DNA of 64,000 bases from Gonocerus acuteangulatus (GCA_946811695.1 OX328128.1:72903121-72967120), one strand, 5' to 3'. Positions 36,336 through 47,703 are shown, numbered from the stretch's first letter. Numbers and translations: made by a program. The notes: generated by a model from the sequence alone, not told the origin.

Positions 36336-37110
36336 ACGAAGACAGGTATAGTTGGGATTCGGCTAGGAGAAAAACGTCAGACTTTCAAAAAGAAATCTGT
36401 ATTTGGACGTTTCGACTGCACAATGGCAGCCTTCTTCAGCTAAAAAATATATACAACTTATAAGTAAAGAAAATATATATGTACAACTAGTAAGTAAAAG
36501 ACAGGCAGAAATGAGCGGAGTATATATATCAATACAATAAATTTTAACCAATCTTATTTTTAAAACAATGAAAATACGGTAGTTGGAAAGTAAACAGCAT
36601 GTAGAAAGTGTTAGTAAAACAGTACAAAAAAAAAACTAAACAGTAAAAACAACGAACATTTTTTTTTTATTTTTATATTTTTTTATTTTATTATTTTTTT
36701 TTTATTTTTTTTTTATGTAGTGAAAAACAAAATCTATTTTATAAGTGAATACAATGTTTTTCACTACATAAAAAAAAAAATGTTCGTTGTTTTTACTGTT
36801 TAGTTTTTTTTGTACTGTTTTACTAACACTTTCTACATGCTGTTTACTTTCCAACTACCGTATTTTCATTGTTTTAAAAATAAGATTGGTTAAAATTTAT
36901 TGTATTGATATATATACTCCGCTCATTTCTGCCTGTCTTTTACTTACTAGTTGTACATATATATTTTCTTTACTTATAAGTTGTATATATTTTTTAGGTG
37001 AATAAGGCTGCCATTGTGCAGTCGAAACGTCCAAATACAGATTTCTTTTTGAAAGTCTGACGTTTTTCTCCTAGCCGAATCCCAACTATACCTGTGTTCG
37101 TATATTCATT
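36336..37110. mobile_element. ~775-bp near-perfect palindrome of Penelope-type terminal sequence
   Basis: The left arm (36336 to about 36715) is mirrored almost base for base by the right arm (about 36765-37110). The centre is a T/A-rich loop with a tagtgaaaaac...gtttttcacta hairpin. Each arm starts with the segment also found at 4000-4105, including a hammerhead-like core on the outward strand: in the left arm CTGAAGA (36433-36439), extra A, stem GGCTGC/GCAGTC, GAAA (36410-36413). The right arm has GTGAATA in place of CTGAAGA, so its core is damaged. No reverse transcriptase is encoded. Best read as a non-autonomous inverted pair of Penelope-like termini. Confidence 0.8.
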
Positions 37111-37184
37111 TATTTTTTTAGATTAATGTCGTGTACGTTTTTAAAAAATAGTATTTGCTTTTCTTTCGTTGGTATCGCTTTATT

Positions 37185-37245
37185 TTATAATTGACCTACA
37201 CGTTTCGTGGCTTCCATACCACCACCTCAGGGGCAATTAAAACCT
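37185..37245 (-). ncRNA. Hammerhead-like motif, variant family
   Basis: On the minus strand CTGAGGTGGTGG, a loop, then CCAC-GAAACGTG: a stem GTGG/CCAC flanked by CTGA and GAAAC. The expected A9 is T, so activity is doubtful. It lies between two palindromes. Confidence 0.3.
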
Positions 37246-37369
37246 AAACAATTTTTTTTTTGTACATCACTATAGTAATATACATAAATTAGTCTTATAT
37301 AACATATTAATAGTCTAGTTTAAAATTAAGAACAATTTTAATTTTCTCATTTATTTTTTTATTTTTTTT

Positions 37370-37424
37370 TTTAAACGGCGCTTCAACTATTTGGCTATTA
37401 GCGCCGGGCTATCTACAGGTTGAA
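37370..37424 (-). repeat. 3' tail of a 5S-type SINE
   Basis: Minus strand: caacctgtagatagcccgg then cgctaatagccaaatagttg and aagcgccgt plus an A-run. No 5S head remains; the body abuts the palindrome that starts at 37425. Confidence 0.65.
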
Positions 37425-37701
37425 TTTTATGTTTGGTGGAAATTTACAATTATTTTTACATTCTTTTAAATAATAAATTTTTCCCAGTGCCTTTATGTGT
37501 TTTTTTATTACTAAAAACACATATTATATCCACCTTAAATTTACGCTATCCACAAAAAAAAAAAATATTCAGTGGATAGCGTAAATTTAAGGTGGATAAA
37601 ATATTTGTTTTTAGTAATAAAAAAACACATAAAGGCACTGGGAAAAAATTATTATTTAAAAGAATGTAAAAATAATTGTAAATTTCCACCAAACATAAAA
37701 T
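37425..37701. repeat. 277-bp near-perfect palindrome
   Basis: Arms of about 130 bp (from attttatgtttggtgg inward to cgctatccac) mirror each other around an A-rich centre near 37553-37570. No gene. It could extrude as a cruciform; its left edge abuts a SINE tail. Confidence 0.85.
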
Positions 37702-39190
37702 AAAAGATTATGGTGTGAGGTGATGAACAAAATAAGGCGTGTTAATAAGTTTGACCTGAGAATTTTTTGTAAAGATTGATATAAATATATATATATATTC
37801 GATAATTCGTTTATAACCGCTTTCAAAAATGGCCCGACTTTGTTGAAATTTGTCTTAAAATCTCTTTTAATAAAATGATTTCTCATTTTATTATAGAGAC
37901 TCGGAAGTCTCTCCCTTGATAACTCAAGATTCGACTAGCCAGACATCAACATCAACGTCAGCCATAGTCATTGATTACTATTTTTCTGACCTCTCTACGA
38001 GTACATAAGAATCGATGAATGTTTTCGGTAGTGAAGATTATTTTTTTATTTATTCATTACTAACTTGATCAGAATGTACAAATTGTCTGTTTGTCCTGTT
38101 GTTATTGGCACTTCAACGATTTAGACACCAGCTAGTCATGAGTAAACCCCATTTCCTTATGAGTACACATCGCTGCTTCGTGAAATTCCTGCTACCTGAC
38201 ACCTAGTATGTCTACAGCTGATTCATTATCTCCTGTTGATACTAAATGAATCAGAGCTTGTGCCTATGAATGCATAACCAGCTGATTCTGACAGGATGCC
38301 AGAGGCATTGACACCTAGCCCAATGTCATACACGTAGGCCCATTCGAATTGCTTTATTTCAGTATTGGATCTATCTAAATTACGACCGGTGATTTTCTCG
38401 CATTTCAAAAGGGTAGGGTTACATTACTGCTGTAATCTGTTCTCAGGTCCATCTGATGAGGAGCTCCCTTGAGCCAATGGGCTCCCTGTAGGCCTAATCT
38501 TTAATGTATTACCATGCGATGTAATCCAAGTACCTAAGATGTGAAGATGAAGCGATATCGGCGACCACGTCCTATCAAAATTTGTGAATATCAAGTATCA
38601 CCACTTCCAGTTTTGATATTATATTATATCACTTCCATAATGGCATTCTATATTCCTGTGGAGTAAAAGGCATTAAGATATAATATGTTTCTTTGTTGTT
38701 CTGTCGAACGGCAAAGGCTGGGTTGAGGTTGTCCACATTGTGTCATAGTTGTGGTCAACTCCGGTAAGTGTTGATATAGGTCAGTTCTGCCTTACAAAAG
38801 CTCAAGGCTAGCTGCTTCTTTCTTAGCCAAGAATCTTTATAGTCAGAATCACCAGGTATTCAAGGCAGCGACGTTTAAGGCGCGATAAATTTCGCCCATT
38901 GCTCCTGGGGGGGGGGGCGGTTTTAGAAGCGTTCCACACTTTATTATAATTTATGTTCCATGACATATTTTTCGGAAGGAATTTTGTAGGATGCATATTG
39001 CACATATACAGACACACAGATAGGTATACGTCTCGTCGACTACTGACACAATTTTTTAATGTCACACGCCGAATATATACATATAACGCCCAAAATCAAA
39101 AAATTAATTGCTTTTTTCATTTAAGTTTAAATATAAATTGACAAAGTGTTAACATTATGTCAATGAACCATCTGTTTCATAACTGACATA

Positions 39191-39425
39191 TCGCACTAGT
39201 ATTTCTAAAGTGACAAAACTGAAAATGTTTCACTCTTACCTATGTAGGGGGCTTAGCATTAAGACAGAAAGATTGACACTAGTACCCTCTGGTGTACATG
39301 CCCTGAATCTAGGTCCATACAGGTTTGATGGTTGATAAAGAGATATCGACCATGTCTTTCATAGTCTATGACAGTGTGAATAAAACCGATTTTTGAGTTG
39401 TGTCACTTTAGAATTACTAGTGCGA
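39191..39425 (+). mobile_element. 235-bp MITE with TA duplication, copy 1
   Basis: Terminal inverted repeats of about 38 bp start tcgcactagtatttctaaag and end with the complement. Flanked by TA on each side (within catatcgc and gcgatata), as for Tc1/mariner-type elements. A second copy lies at 41037-41273 with the interior reversed. Confidence 0.85.
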
Positions 39426-40074
39426 TATATAAAAGCTCATTGCCAAAACTGCGAAGCCCTTAACCAAAAATATACTTAACTACGATTTTGGGAAAAAATT
39501 ATCTACAGATCGGCATCTTATTCTTGCCAGGATAAGGACAATGTTTTCTATTCTTTCGAAAGAAATTCCTTATAATTCTGCATATTTAATACTAGATATC
39601 AATAATATTTTTTAAGTAAATCATCTTATTATATAGTATTGTGTTTTTTGTTGGCATATGTGGGCAACAATCGGCCCTCTGTAAGATTTGATGCGGCCTG
39701 CGAGAATTGAAAAACCAAATAAACAAAAATATTCTTCCACTAAATGAGGAAGATCGAGTGAAATCGAAAAGAGCACCTAATGAATCAAGTGAGCCTGCAC
39801 GCCCCGAGTGTTTCATTGATTTCGTGATGCTATTTAACTTGTAATAATTCAAAATTTCATGATTTAATTATTATGTTGTACCTATTTTTTCCATTTAATA
39901 TAGTTAATTTAATACATTGGATTTTACTAACATTGTCGTATTATTTCTTGTCTGATATCTATCGCTAAAAATTATGAACGTACATTAAAATCCGATGTTA
40001 TTTTATTTTGAACCATCAACGCGGCCGGAGAACGTACTTGCACAGTTTGGCCCACAACATGTCAAAGGTTACTC

Positions 40075-40215
40075 GTACCCGATCTACAGGTTGCCATCCT
40101 TTTATATCGCCAATAGCACGTTGACGGTCCCTTGTTCAGGTACTGGCGAAGCCCGACGTAACTTCGGTGCTGTATGGGTTCCAGCGTATTCAACGTGGCT
40201 TTGGCTTTTGGCCAT
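40075..40215 (-). mobile_element. 5S rRNA-derived SINE
   Basis: Minus strand: ccacgttgaatacgctgg, gaagttacgtcgggcttcgc and agtacctgaacaaggga mark the 5S-like head with small deletions, followed by tggcgatataaaaggatgg, caacctgtag and the start of the tail. More diverged than the copy at 54557. An open frame across it is accidental. Confidence 0.6.
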
Positions 40216-41036
40216 TTCCAAAGTGTCCAAGCTTTTGCACGTTCAGGCCTCTATCTCAGACGCTTTTGGCAACAATTGGCTCGTCCGTCAGCGAGAAACC
40301 ACACTAACTAATCTCTCTCTGGGGAACTGGCTAAAATATTCATTTATTTGGTGGAAAGTATATGACCACGCGTCTCGCAAGATGACAGGAATGTCGGAAC
40401 GTGTTGCCTAACGACCAGTAGCGAAATGTCACGCGACCGTACGTAGCGTTGCCTTTCCCATTCACGGACGTCCTTGCTGCGTATCCTACGCTTATCCGTG
40501 ACCGATATACCCCTCCTAGACACGACCACGCTACGTATTAGGGAAAGATAGATTATCTATTTCCCCATGGGGCGTTCTGGAGTCCTTGCTGGGCGTGATG
40601 GAATTCCTGGAGGAGTCACAATGTTTCAAGTAACTGGAAGCAAACGGTCCTAGGATATCTCTGTCTTATTTTTTGTGGCAGAATGTTTCGAGCGAATTTC
40701 AGAGATTTGTTTCATGTACAACAAATTCTGTTGATTGACAATTTGAGGCTCCTGCCCGTTTGCATCAATAGGTTTTGAGGTACATATTTTAACGCGTTGT
40801 TGGACTTCTGGAGGGGTTATTAGTCATAACAATCAACTCCGGAATTATGTTAATTATTTATGTCATGTTGAGGTGTTGTGGGTTATAAAATACACCTTTT
40901 ACGAATGTTTTTATCATTGGGTGGGCAATGCCACCGTTTATTATGGGTAGGCACATTCTTTTGACACACAGATTTGGTAAAAAAATAATTTTTCTCATTT
41001 GATAAGTCAAATTGCTTAAGTAGTAGAATACGTATA

Positions 41037-41273
41037 TCGCACTAGTATTTCTAAAGTGACACAACTCAAAAATCGGTTTTATTCACACCGTCATTGTTAT
41101 TACTATGAAAGGCATAGGTAAATATATCTTTATCAACCATCAAAACTGTATGTACCTAGCTTCAGAGCTTGTACTCCAGAGGGCACTCTTGTCATCCTTC
41201 CTGCCTTATCCCTACATAGGCAAGAGTGACACATTTTATTTTGAGTTGTGTCACTTTAGAAATACTAGTGCGA
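41037..41273 (-). mobile_element. 237-bp MITE with TA duplication, copy 2
   Basis: Same ~38-bp terminal repeats as 39191-39425, interior in opposite orientation; flanked by TA (gtatatcgc and gcgatatat). The pair lies 1.6 kb apart in inverted orientation. Confidence 0.85.
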
Positions 41274-41289
41274 TATATATTTTTTTGGC

Positions 41290-41530
41290 CGGAGTTCGCT
41301 TGATAAATGCTTTTGGCGTCTAGGCTTTTGCCTTATATGCTTTATTTCAATGAAAGCATTTTTAGTGACATCTTCAGCCGTTTGCGATAAAAGTGGCCAC
41401 AACTTGTTTACCTATGTAATTTCGGTTTGGGTATTCAGAAAGTATAGAATCAATTGAAAATACTTCCAAACTTTGACATTCATCCAAACTAAAATGTTTA
41501 AATAATGTAAAAAGTGCGCTTTATTATACA
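41290..41530 (+). repeat. Diverged fragment of family X
   Basis: The cggtttgggtattcagaaag block, then atagaatcaattgaaaatac, and atccaaactaaaatgtt follow the order of family X positions 1700-1780. Confidence 0.45.
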
Positions 41531-41819
41531 CAAATTAGTTTTATTAAGATGCCACGCGGCAGAACACCGACTGTATCTACCTTCGGAATCCCAACGGTCA
41601 AGAATCTTCTCTCAATCTCAATTTTTGTTAATTTTGGAGTTATGGAAGTATTAAAAAAATGGTTCTTATGTGTTCTAATTGATTTTATGCGAAACTTCAG
41701 GGATTTTTTAAATGGAACAGATAATTACAATAAATCTTTTAATATTTCTTATATGTTAATATTATTTTTTATTTTTAAATATTCTATTATTAATAATTTT
41801 TGTTTTGGTTATGTTTCAG

Positions 41820-41881
41820 ATGAGCGTGATGCCATACAGAAGAAGACTTTTACTAAATGGGTCAACAAACATTTGAAGAAG
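41820..41881 (+). CDS. Spectraplakin-like gene, coding exon 2 (start of CH1 actin-binding domain)
   Basis: A 62-bp exon sits between an acceptor (gttatgtttcag) and a donor (AAG|gtagaa). With the G from exon 1 it encodes Asp, ERDAI, then QKKTFTKWVNKHLKK, the opening helix of the first calponin-homology domain of spectraplakins and plectin. In spectrins and alpha-actinins the equivalent helix differs (for example NSHL rather than NKHLKK), so the spectraplakin group is the best match. Only the first ~20 of ~105 CH1 residues are here; the exon ends in phase 0 and the next should encode an LFEDLRDG-like segment, which I searched for to 64000 and did not find. Function by family: binding of F-actin by a giant cytolinker that also binds microtubules. 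The flanking sequence is open by chance but shows no conservation. Confidence 0.88.
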
Positions 41882-41940
41882 GTAGAAAAGCTTTGTTCCA
41901 AATGTGGGAAATTCTGTAACCATTGCATGTTGTTTGGTTT

Positions 41941-41941
<1 letters not shown>

Positions 41942-41987
<46 letters not shown>
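41942..41987. repeat. Poly-T run (46 T)
   Basis: Uninterrupted T-run just 60 bp past the exon 2 donor. Confidence 0.95.
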
Positions 41988-41988
<1 letters not shown>

Positions 41989-42784
41989 GTTTAAAGAATA
42001 ATTACGGAATTGTACGATATTTTTTTTATATGATTCCCCGAGAGATTATCGTTTCCTTTAATTAACAATTTTGTTTGTGTTTCTATTATATTATTTTTAT
42101 GTTTTTTGAATTACTAGGCAAAAGTTAATTGTAAAAGCGAGTAACAATTACATTGAAAATACATGCAATTAAAATTATTTTATTTATGATTATACTTTCT
42201 TTGATAATGTTTTTATTGCAAGGCTTTTATTTATTTTATTTAATATTAATTTTACTTATAATTTAATTTTATTTAATGAGGTATTTGTATATAATTTTTA
42301 TTATTTTATTTAAATTTAAATTCAATCATTTATAAGTTTTATATATAAATTATTGTCCTAATTAATTACGAGTATTCGCGATTATTTGGAAAACTTGTGG
42401 TTTTAGGTTCGTTTGAATTTCGACCCCCGTTTATAAAATCTCTCCAGTTTTTTTTTTAACTTCCTACAAGTGTACCCATTTTTATTTCAAACTTCACTTG
42501 GACGATAGTGTAACAAACTTTTGGAATTCGAAAGAAAAGCTGATCGATAATCAATAATTTTCTTCTAGGAGCTGCAATTTTCGATATAATCTGAATTTTA
42601 ATAATGAAAATTGTTATTATTGTTATCTAAACGTTCCGTAGGGATCTTTTATAATAATGAATTAATAACAAAAATGTTCTTTAAAAAAGTATATGTTAAA
42701 ACTAGAACATTGCACAAATAGAGGCTCATGGGTATCCCTTCAACTAGCAGCATTTTATTTAAATTATTTTTCGAACTATTTGAG

Positions 42785-42850
42785 TGAACCTGTGCCACTG
42801 ACTGACCGAGGAAATCAGCACATATGTTTTCGAAACGTTTGGGGATCGAA
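42785..42850 (+). ncRNA. Hammerhead-like / Penelope-type terminal fragment
   Basis: gactgaccgaggaaatcagc followed by an ATGTTTTC arm and GAAACGTTT gives a stem GGAAAT/ATGTTTTC before GAAAC. CTGA is present, but CCGA follows instead of NGA, so it is a degenerate core. It stands directly left of (TA)n at 42904-42961. Confidence 0.35.
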
Positions 42851-42903
42851 ATTTTAACCAGAGAACCTTGTTGCGCATGTCATGTTGAAACAATCCGTAA
42901 CTA

Positions 42904-42910
42904 ATATATA

Positions 42911-42961
<51 letters not shown>
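42904..42961. repeat. (TA)n microsatellite
   Basis: About 24 pure TA units after a short interrupted lead (atatatattaata). It abuts the minisatellite. Confidence 0.93.
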
Positions 42962-42962
<1 letters not shown>

Positions 42963-42966
<4 letters not shown>

Positions 42967-43620
42967 TACTTGCCTGTAGAAAACTAGGAATCACCCTAAA
43001 TGTCAATGACTGGTTTGTCATGACCTCTGATTTTGCCTCATCGAAGATCGTGGAAGCTCATAAAAGGGTTTCCTCCCTATAGAAAACTAGGATTCACCCT
43101 AAATTGAAATAACTGGTTTGTCGTGACCTCTGATTTTGCCTCATCGAAAATCATAGAAGCTCATAAACGGGTTTCCTCCCTATAGAAAACTAGAAATCAC
43201 CCTAAATTTGAATGACTGGCTTGTCATGACCTCTGATTTTGCGTTATCGAAAATCATAGAAGCTCATAAACGGGTTTCCTCCCGATAGAAAACTAGGAAT
43301 CACCCTAAATTGAAATAACTGGTTTGTCATGACCTCTGATTTTGCCTCATCGAAAATCATAGAAGCTCATAAACGGGTTCCCTCCCTATAGAAAACTAGG
43401 AATCACCCTAAATTTGAATGACTGGTTTGTCATGACCTCTGATTTTGCGTTATCGAAGATCATAGAAGCTCATAAAAAGGTTTCCTCCTTATAGAAAACT
43501 AGAAATGACGGTAAATTTGAATGACTGGTTTTTCATGACCTCTGATTTTGCCTCATCGAAGATCAAAGAAGCTCATAAACGGGTTTCCTCCTTATAGAAA
43601 ACTAGGAATCGCCCAAAATT
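42963..43620 (+). repeat. ~103-bp minisatellite, about 6.4 units
   Basis: Units start near 42963, 43065, 43166, 43270, 43373, 43475 and 43577, each with gggtttcctccctatagaaa, ctaggaatcaccctaaat, the actggtttgtcatgacctct block and the gaagctcataaacg block. Units differ by a few substitutions; alternate units share variants (tgaaataact versus tgaatgact), hinting at a two-unit higher-order step. No gene. Confidence 0.92.
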
Positions 43621-44025
43621 TGAAAGTTGCCCGCACATTATACTGAAAAAATAAATTTTACACGCCTCCAGTCCGTTTCATTAGAACTACTTGAAAAAAA
43701 AAAATGTGTAAATCGAGAGCTAATGACAAACATCATATTTTGCTTTATTTTTTTCTGAAACTGCGTTATTGCCACACAGAACTTGATCATTTGTCCCTTT
43801 CATTTCCCACTTAGCCACCTATGTTAATGTTGGTTGGGCATATGCTGGTTCCGTCTGGGCGACGGCTGTGGGGTTTTGCATGCGTCTATTTATATCTTCC
43901 ACGGAAGTCTATAAATACACTTGTACACCTTAGCGGCTGCACGCATTGTATGAGGGGTTATTTCAGGAACTGGGTACTTACTGACAGGCTGCAATGAAAT
44001 TACAAACGTGGAAACTAATTTTAGA

Positions 44026-44134
44026 AGGTGTAGGTGATTGGGGTTCAATCATTTGTAAAAAACAAAAACAAAAAAAAAAAAAACCTACATTTTAGTTAGT
44101 AAAATGTAGTTTTTTTTTACAAATGATCTACACC
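44026..44134. repeat. ~109-bp palindrome
   Basis: aaggtgtaggtgatt at the left and atgatctacacctt at the right enclose tttgtaaaaaa/ttttttacaaatg and an inner acattttagttagtaaaatgt hairpin. It lies 80 bp from a Penelope-type terminal motif. Confidence 0.7.
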
Positions 44135-44204
44135 TTCTCAATACCAACGGTGGGCAATCTCTAGTCTATGATTTAAAACTATTTTTTTTTAATGTAAAAA
44201 TTCA

Positions 44205-44250
44205 GTATATTTCCCAACTTTTTGGCTTGAGATTCAAGTCTTCATCAGAG
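44205..44250 (-). ncRNA. Hammerhead-like motif, third family
   Basis: Minus strand: CTGATGA (44242-44248) followed by AGACTTGAATCTCAAGCC then AAAAAG. CTGATGA is intact, but the GAAA arm is changed to AAAA. A Penelope-type terminal fragment, not an active ribozyme. Confidence 0.3.
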
Positions 44251-44835
44251 TTATGGGACGAGGAAGAACTGATCCGGGTAGAAAGTTGTTACATCTTCCG
44301 GTAGCTGCAGTCACTTCCTATTAAGGTTTTTAATAAAGAAACATTTCAGATATCTATATCGCTCATCGGCAAGAAACACAACTCAAAACCATATGATTTT
44401 ACAGGAAAGTCAAAAGAAGTTTTATTATAACCGAAAACACGTGAGTAGTTATATATTTTACAGCATCGATAAACCGTATTACAAATTATACAAACCCTCA
44501 TACCAACAAAAAATGATTACAACTACCTCTTCCTGTGTTCCTGCTTCGACCCTTCGCCATTTGAGCTATGGTATAATTAAACATAACGACATCTTGTGCC
44601 CGCCCACTGAGTCACTTCTCCTGTTGCAAGGCAAACCACAAACGAACATATTTCTGAAATAAAAAGGACAATTTTTTTTCTCCTGTCCATGTATATTATA
44701 CACAAACTTTTTTCACATGTAAAGGGACACATTGACATCAAAATAACCTTCTTGCTTTATTTATGTAAGAAAGGCGAATTTTATAATCAAATGAAACCAA
44801 TTAGTTTCAGCTAGAAGACTACCATAGCATAAGTG

Positions 44836-44838
<3 letters not shown>

Positions 44839-44901
<63 letters not shown>
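44839..44901. repeat. (TA)n microsatellite
   Basis: About 31 TA units; a 27-A run follows at 45011-45037. Confidence 0.93.
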
Positions 44902-44903
<2 letters not shown>

Positions 44904-45477
44904 GAGACTTAAGAAGTGTAACCAATTCATAGGTCATAATGAGATGGAGATAGTTAGCCGTCGATGCGACTTCTTCTTCCAATCCTTATGTCGCAGTAAA
45001 GATTACAAAGAAAAAAAAAAAAAAAAAAAAAAAAAAATAGAACCAGAGAAAGGCCTGCAGTTCATTAACGGAGCCAAATACGTGTGCTGAAAGGGCGAAT
45101 AGAGATCTCTAGCTTGTCGTATGTGTGTCAAACAACCCCAGGACTTCATCGACTACGTGCTGAGACTGCTAACTGTTTGACCAGACTCGGAGACCAGACA
45201 CCAACAGCGGGGATCGCGTCAGGGTATGACTCGTCTATGAGGTCACCCGAAACTCGGGGATGATCTCACGAGTATTCGTGGAATCTTTCTGGGGAAGAAT
45301 GATGCTATAAAAGGATAGCCGTTGTTAGGACTCGACAAATAGGAAAAATGTCCTTAAATTCAGGTTTATTTGATATTTAACATGAAATCGAAGTTCAAAT
45401 CAGATTTCAATCTTAATAATATATGTATAAATACTAACCATTATTAAGATTTGAATAAAAATGTATTTAATACTTGA

Positions 45478-45655
45478 CGTTGGCCAACAGCCATTGCCAC
45501 TTTGAATGCACCGCGTCGAATTGACCGCCGAAGTTAAGCAACTTAATGGGCCAGTAACTTAATGGGTAACTGACCACGTTAGTCCACCATTATAAAAGGG
45601 TGGCAACCTGTTGATAGCCCAATTCTTGATACGTCGTGAAAAAAAAAAAAAAAAT
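45478..45655 (+). mobile_element. 5S rRNA-derived SINE
   Basis: Plus strand: ggccaacagccattgccac (5S 5' end), gaatgcaccgcgtcgaattg, gaagttaagcaacttaatgg and taactgaccacgtt follow 5S order, with a short internal duplication (cttaatgggccagtaacttaatgg). Then ccattataaaagggtggcaa, cctgttgatagccc, a shortened tail and an A-run. It ends at 45655. Confidence 0.7.
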
Positions 45656-46133
45656 GATGTCCTTAGGGTCGGGGGTGGTGGTTTCACATTCGAATCGTAT
45701 AGAGATTTCTGCTCAAATTCAGGAACAACATACAAACTGTATAATATACAGTATTCTTTTTCATACATGGCGAACGCCAGCGGACGCTTTTTTTAACGTT
45801 TTTTTTTCAGTTTAATCATCACTAAACCATATTTATGATTTAAAAATGCGGGTTACAATATACCGTCCACAAAATGTAGCCACCAGCTAAAATGAAAGGT
45901 CATTTTTGTGTATCAGCGCAAAGCCATTATTTGAACACTGTTCTGCGAAACTTGCACAAAACAAAATAGGATAATAGAGTTTTTTATATTTTTCTTGGGA
46001 TGTAGGAAATCGAATAAAACCATTTTCTACGTGAATTATTTAGTACTGATTGAGGTTAAATTAAAAAGGTTTTCACGCGTTTGAAATTTACCGAAACTAT
46101 GATTTATAAATTTTCGGGTTTTAGTAGTAGGAG

Positions 46134-46137
<4 letters not shown>

Positions 46138-46183
<46 letters not shown>
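46138..46183. repeat. Poly-A run (about 46 A)
   Basis: It sits in sequence distantly like family X (aaaaccattttctacgtgaa). Confidence 0.93.
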
Positions 46184-46188
<5 letters not shown>

Positions 46189-47174
46189 ATAATGTTTTTG
46201 TGATATAAGTTCAGGCGTAAATTTCGATAACGCCACCTCTTTCGGAGAAAAACAGTGCTTAAAGTTTCAGTGTTTTTTCTTTTTCAAAATATGTTGACTT
46301 TCTGTTCTAAGTTTTCTGAATCCGGACAAATGGACGGAAAAATGCTTAGATGTTGCAGTGGTTGCATAAACCAAATCACTTTTGTTTACAGATTAAATTT
46401 TTCTCATTTGTACTGAATTTTATTTGGCGAATTTCGTTGCGAGACTTAGTTTTCAAATCGTTCCAAACGAGGTAACTATTGGCTCACATTCTCCGCGGGT
46501 GTGTCTTACGGCGCCTGCCAAACCACAAAGAGCCTCTATTAGGCCTATTAAATGAAATGCGAAACCTGTATAATAGAATGTCGCAAGGGCTAAGTGGATT
46601 TTAGCGGTTTTGTAAATCTCGGGCCTCTTTACTAGCGCAGAACGAAAAACCACAAGCAGTCCGTGGGAATCAAATCCAAATTTGCATTAATAATTCGACG
46701 TTCACAGCGAACAAGTCAATAGGTGGGAGAATGGTCAAAATAAGTTAAGTACACTAATTATCTTCTTATAAATAAGTCTCTAACTCAATGTGTTGATAGT
46801 TTTAGACTTATAAAGATGTGGGTTTCTTGGGATCTCGTAAAATATCGCGTTTTCTCTGTAAATTTTCTTTTAAGGAGCTATCCTCAAAAGATGAGATTTT
46901 GAACCCACCAAGCTGTTCTCTGTGCCCATAGATTAAATTATTCCTCTGAGATTGTCCCTTCGAAAATTACTTTGTATGAAATTTAGTAAGCTTTCGACTT
47001 ACTACATTCCCCTGTCTCACACAATTTCCTAATCGTTTTCGAGATATTGCAGAAAATATAAGATAATCTCAATAATAATCACATTTTTTTCCAATGCTTC
47101 CATTATTCTAAACGTAACGAAAATGTTAATATCTTTGGAACCTTTGAATCCGTCGATTCTGAGTAATCAACCCT

Positions 47175-47398
47175 ATAATTGGAGGCTCAGTACCAAAGGT
47201 GACAAACCCACAAACTGAGAAAAGTGCTGTTAAAGTTAAGAAGAATCCGAAAAAAATTAGTATTAGTGACAGAAATAATTGTAATTAGTTCAATTAATAT
47301 AATTTCGCCAAAACTATTCAGATTCTTCTCAACTTTAATTCCAAATTTCTCAGTTGGTTCTAATTGTGGTTTAGTCCCCTTTGGTACTGAGCCCTACA
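47175..47398. mobile_element. ~224-bp inverted-repeat element (MITE-like)
   Basis: Left end ataattggaggctcagtacc and caaaggtgacaaaccca are mirrored at the right by gtggtttagtcccctttgg and tactgagccctacaatta. The arms extend ~80 bp with mismatches (aagttaagaagaatccga against tcagattcttctcaactt). No clear duplication. Confidence 0.65.
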
Positions 47399-47653
47399 AT
47401 TAGTTTGTACAACTACAAATGGGTTTATTCGTTTACCTACGTTCGAGGTCCTATGATAGGTTGTACCTCGAAGTTTATTAATGCAAGAACGTAGACGCTA
47501 TGATTTATTTCGCGCGAATCTTCCCCAAAACAACGATCCAGTGGGCGAATTCCGCCTGTTAACGAACTTGAACTTGCATAAAATTAGGCAAACTATTTTC
47601 TTACCTAATTATATCTAAATCGAACGATTTTTGTGTTGGATAGGGCGCAAAAG

Positions 47654-47658
<5 letters not shown>

Positions 47659-47703
<45 letters not shown>
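47659..47703. repeat. (TA)n microsatellite
   Basis: About 22 TA units at the same position as the (TA)n of the other family X copies, so the array belongs to the repeat family. Confidence 0.92.

Larger units (their letters stand above)
9850..41819 (+). other. Predicted intron 1 (31,970 bp)
   Basis: It starts gtttgt and ends ttatgtttcag. It is filled with mobile elements in both orientations and simple repeats, as expected for a large intron. Stretches of more than 300 bases with nothing recognisable include 10700-11790, 12840-13430, 14150-14620, 18810-20450, 21420-22250, 26050-26900, 30250-31420, 33000-34130, 34330-36190 and 37710-39180. Confidence 0.65.

Noticed and set aside
39995..40411. 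138-codon open frame
   Set aside because: Most of it runs across a reversed 5S-derived SINE; no protein family resemblance.
42963..43620. CRISPR array
   Set aside because: The ~103-bp units are contiguous without unique spacers, in clearly eukaryotic DNA.
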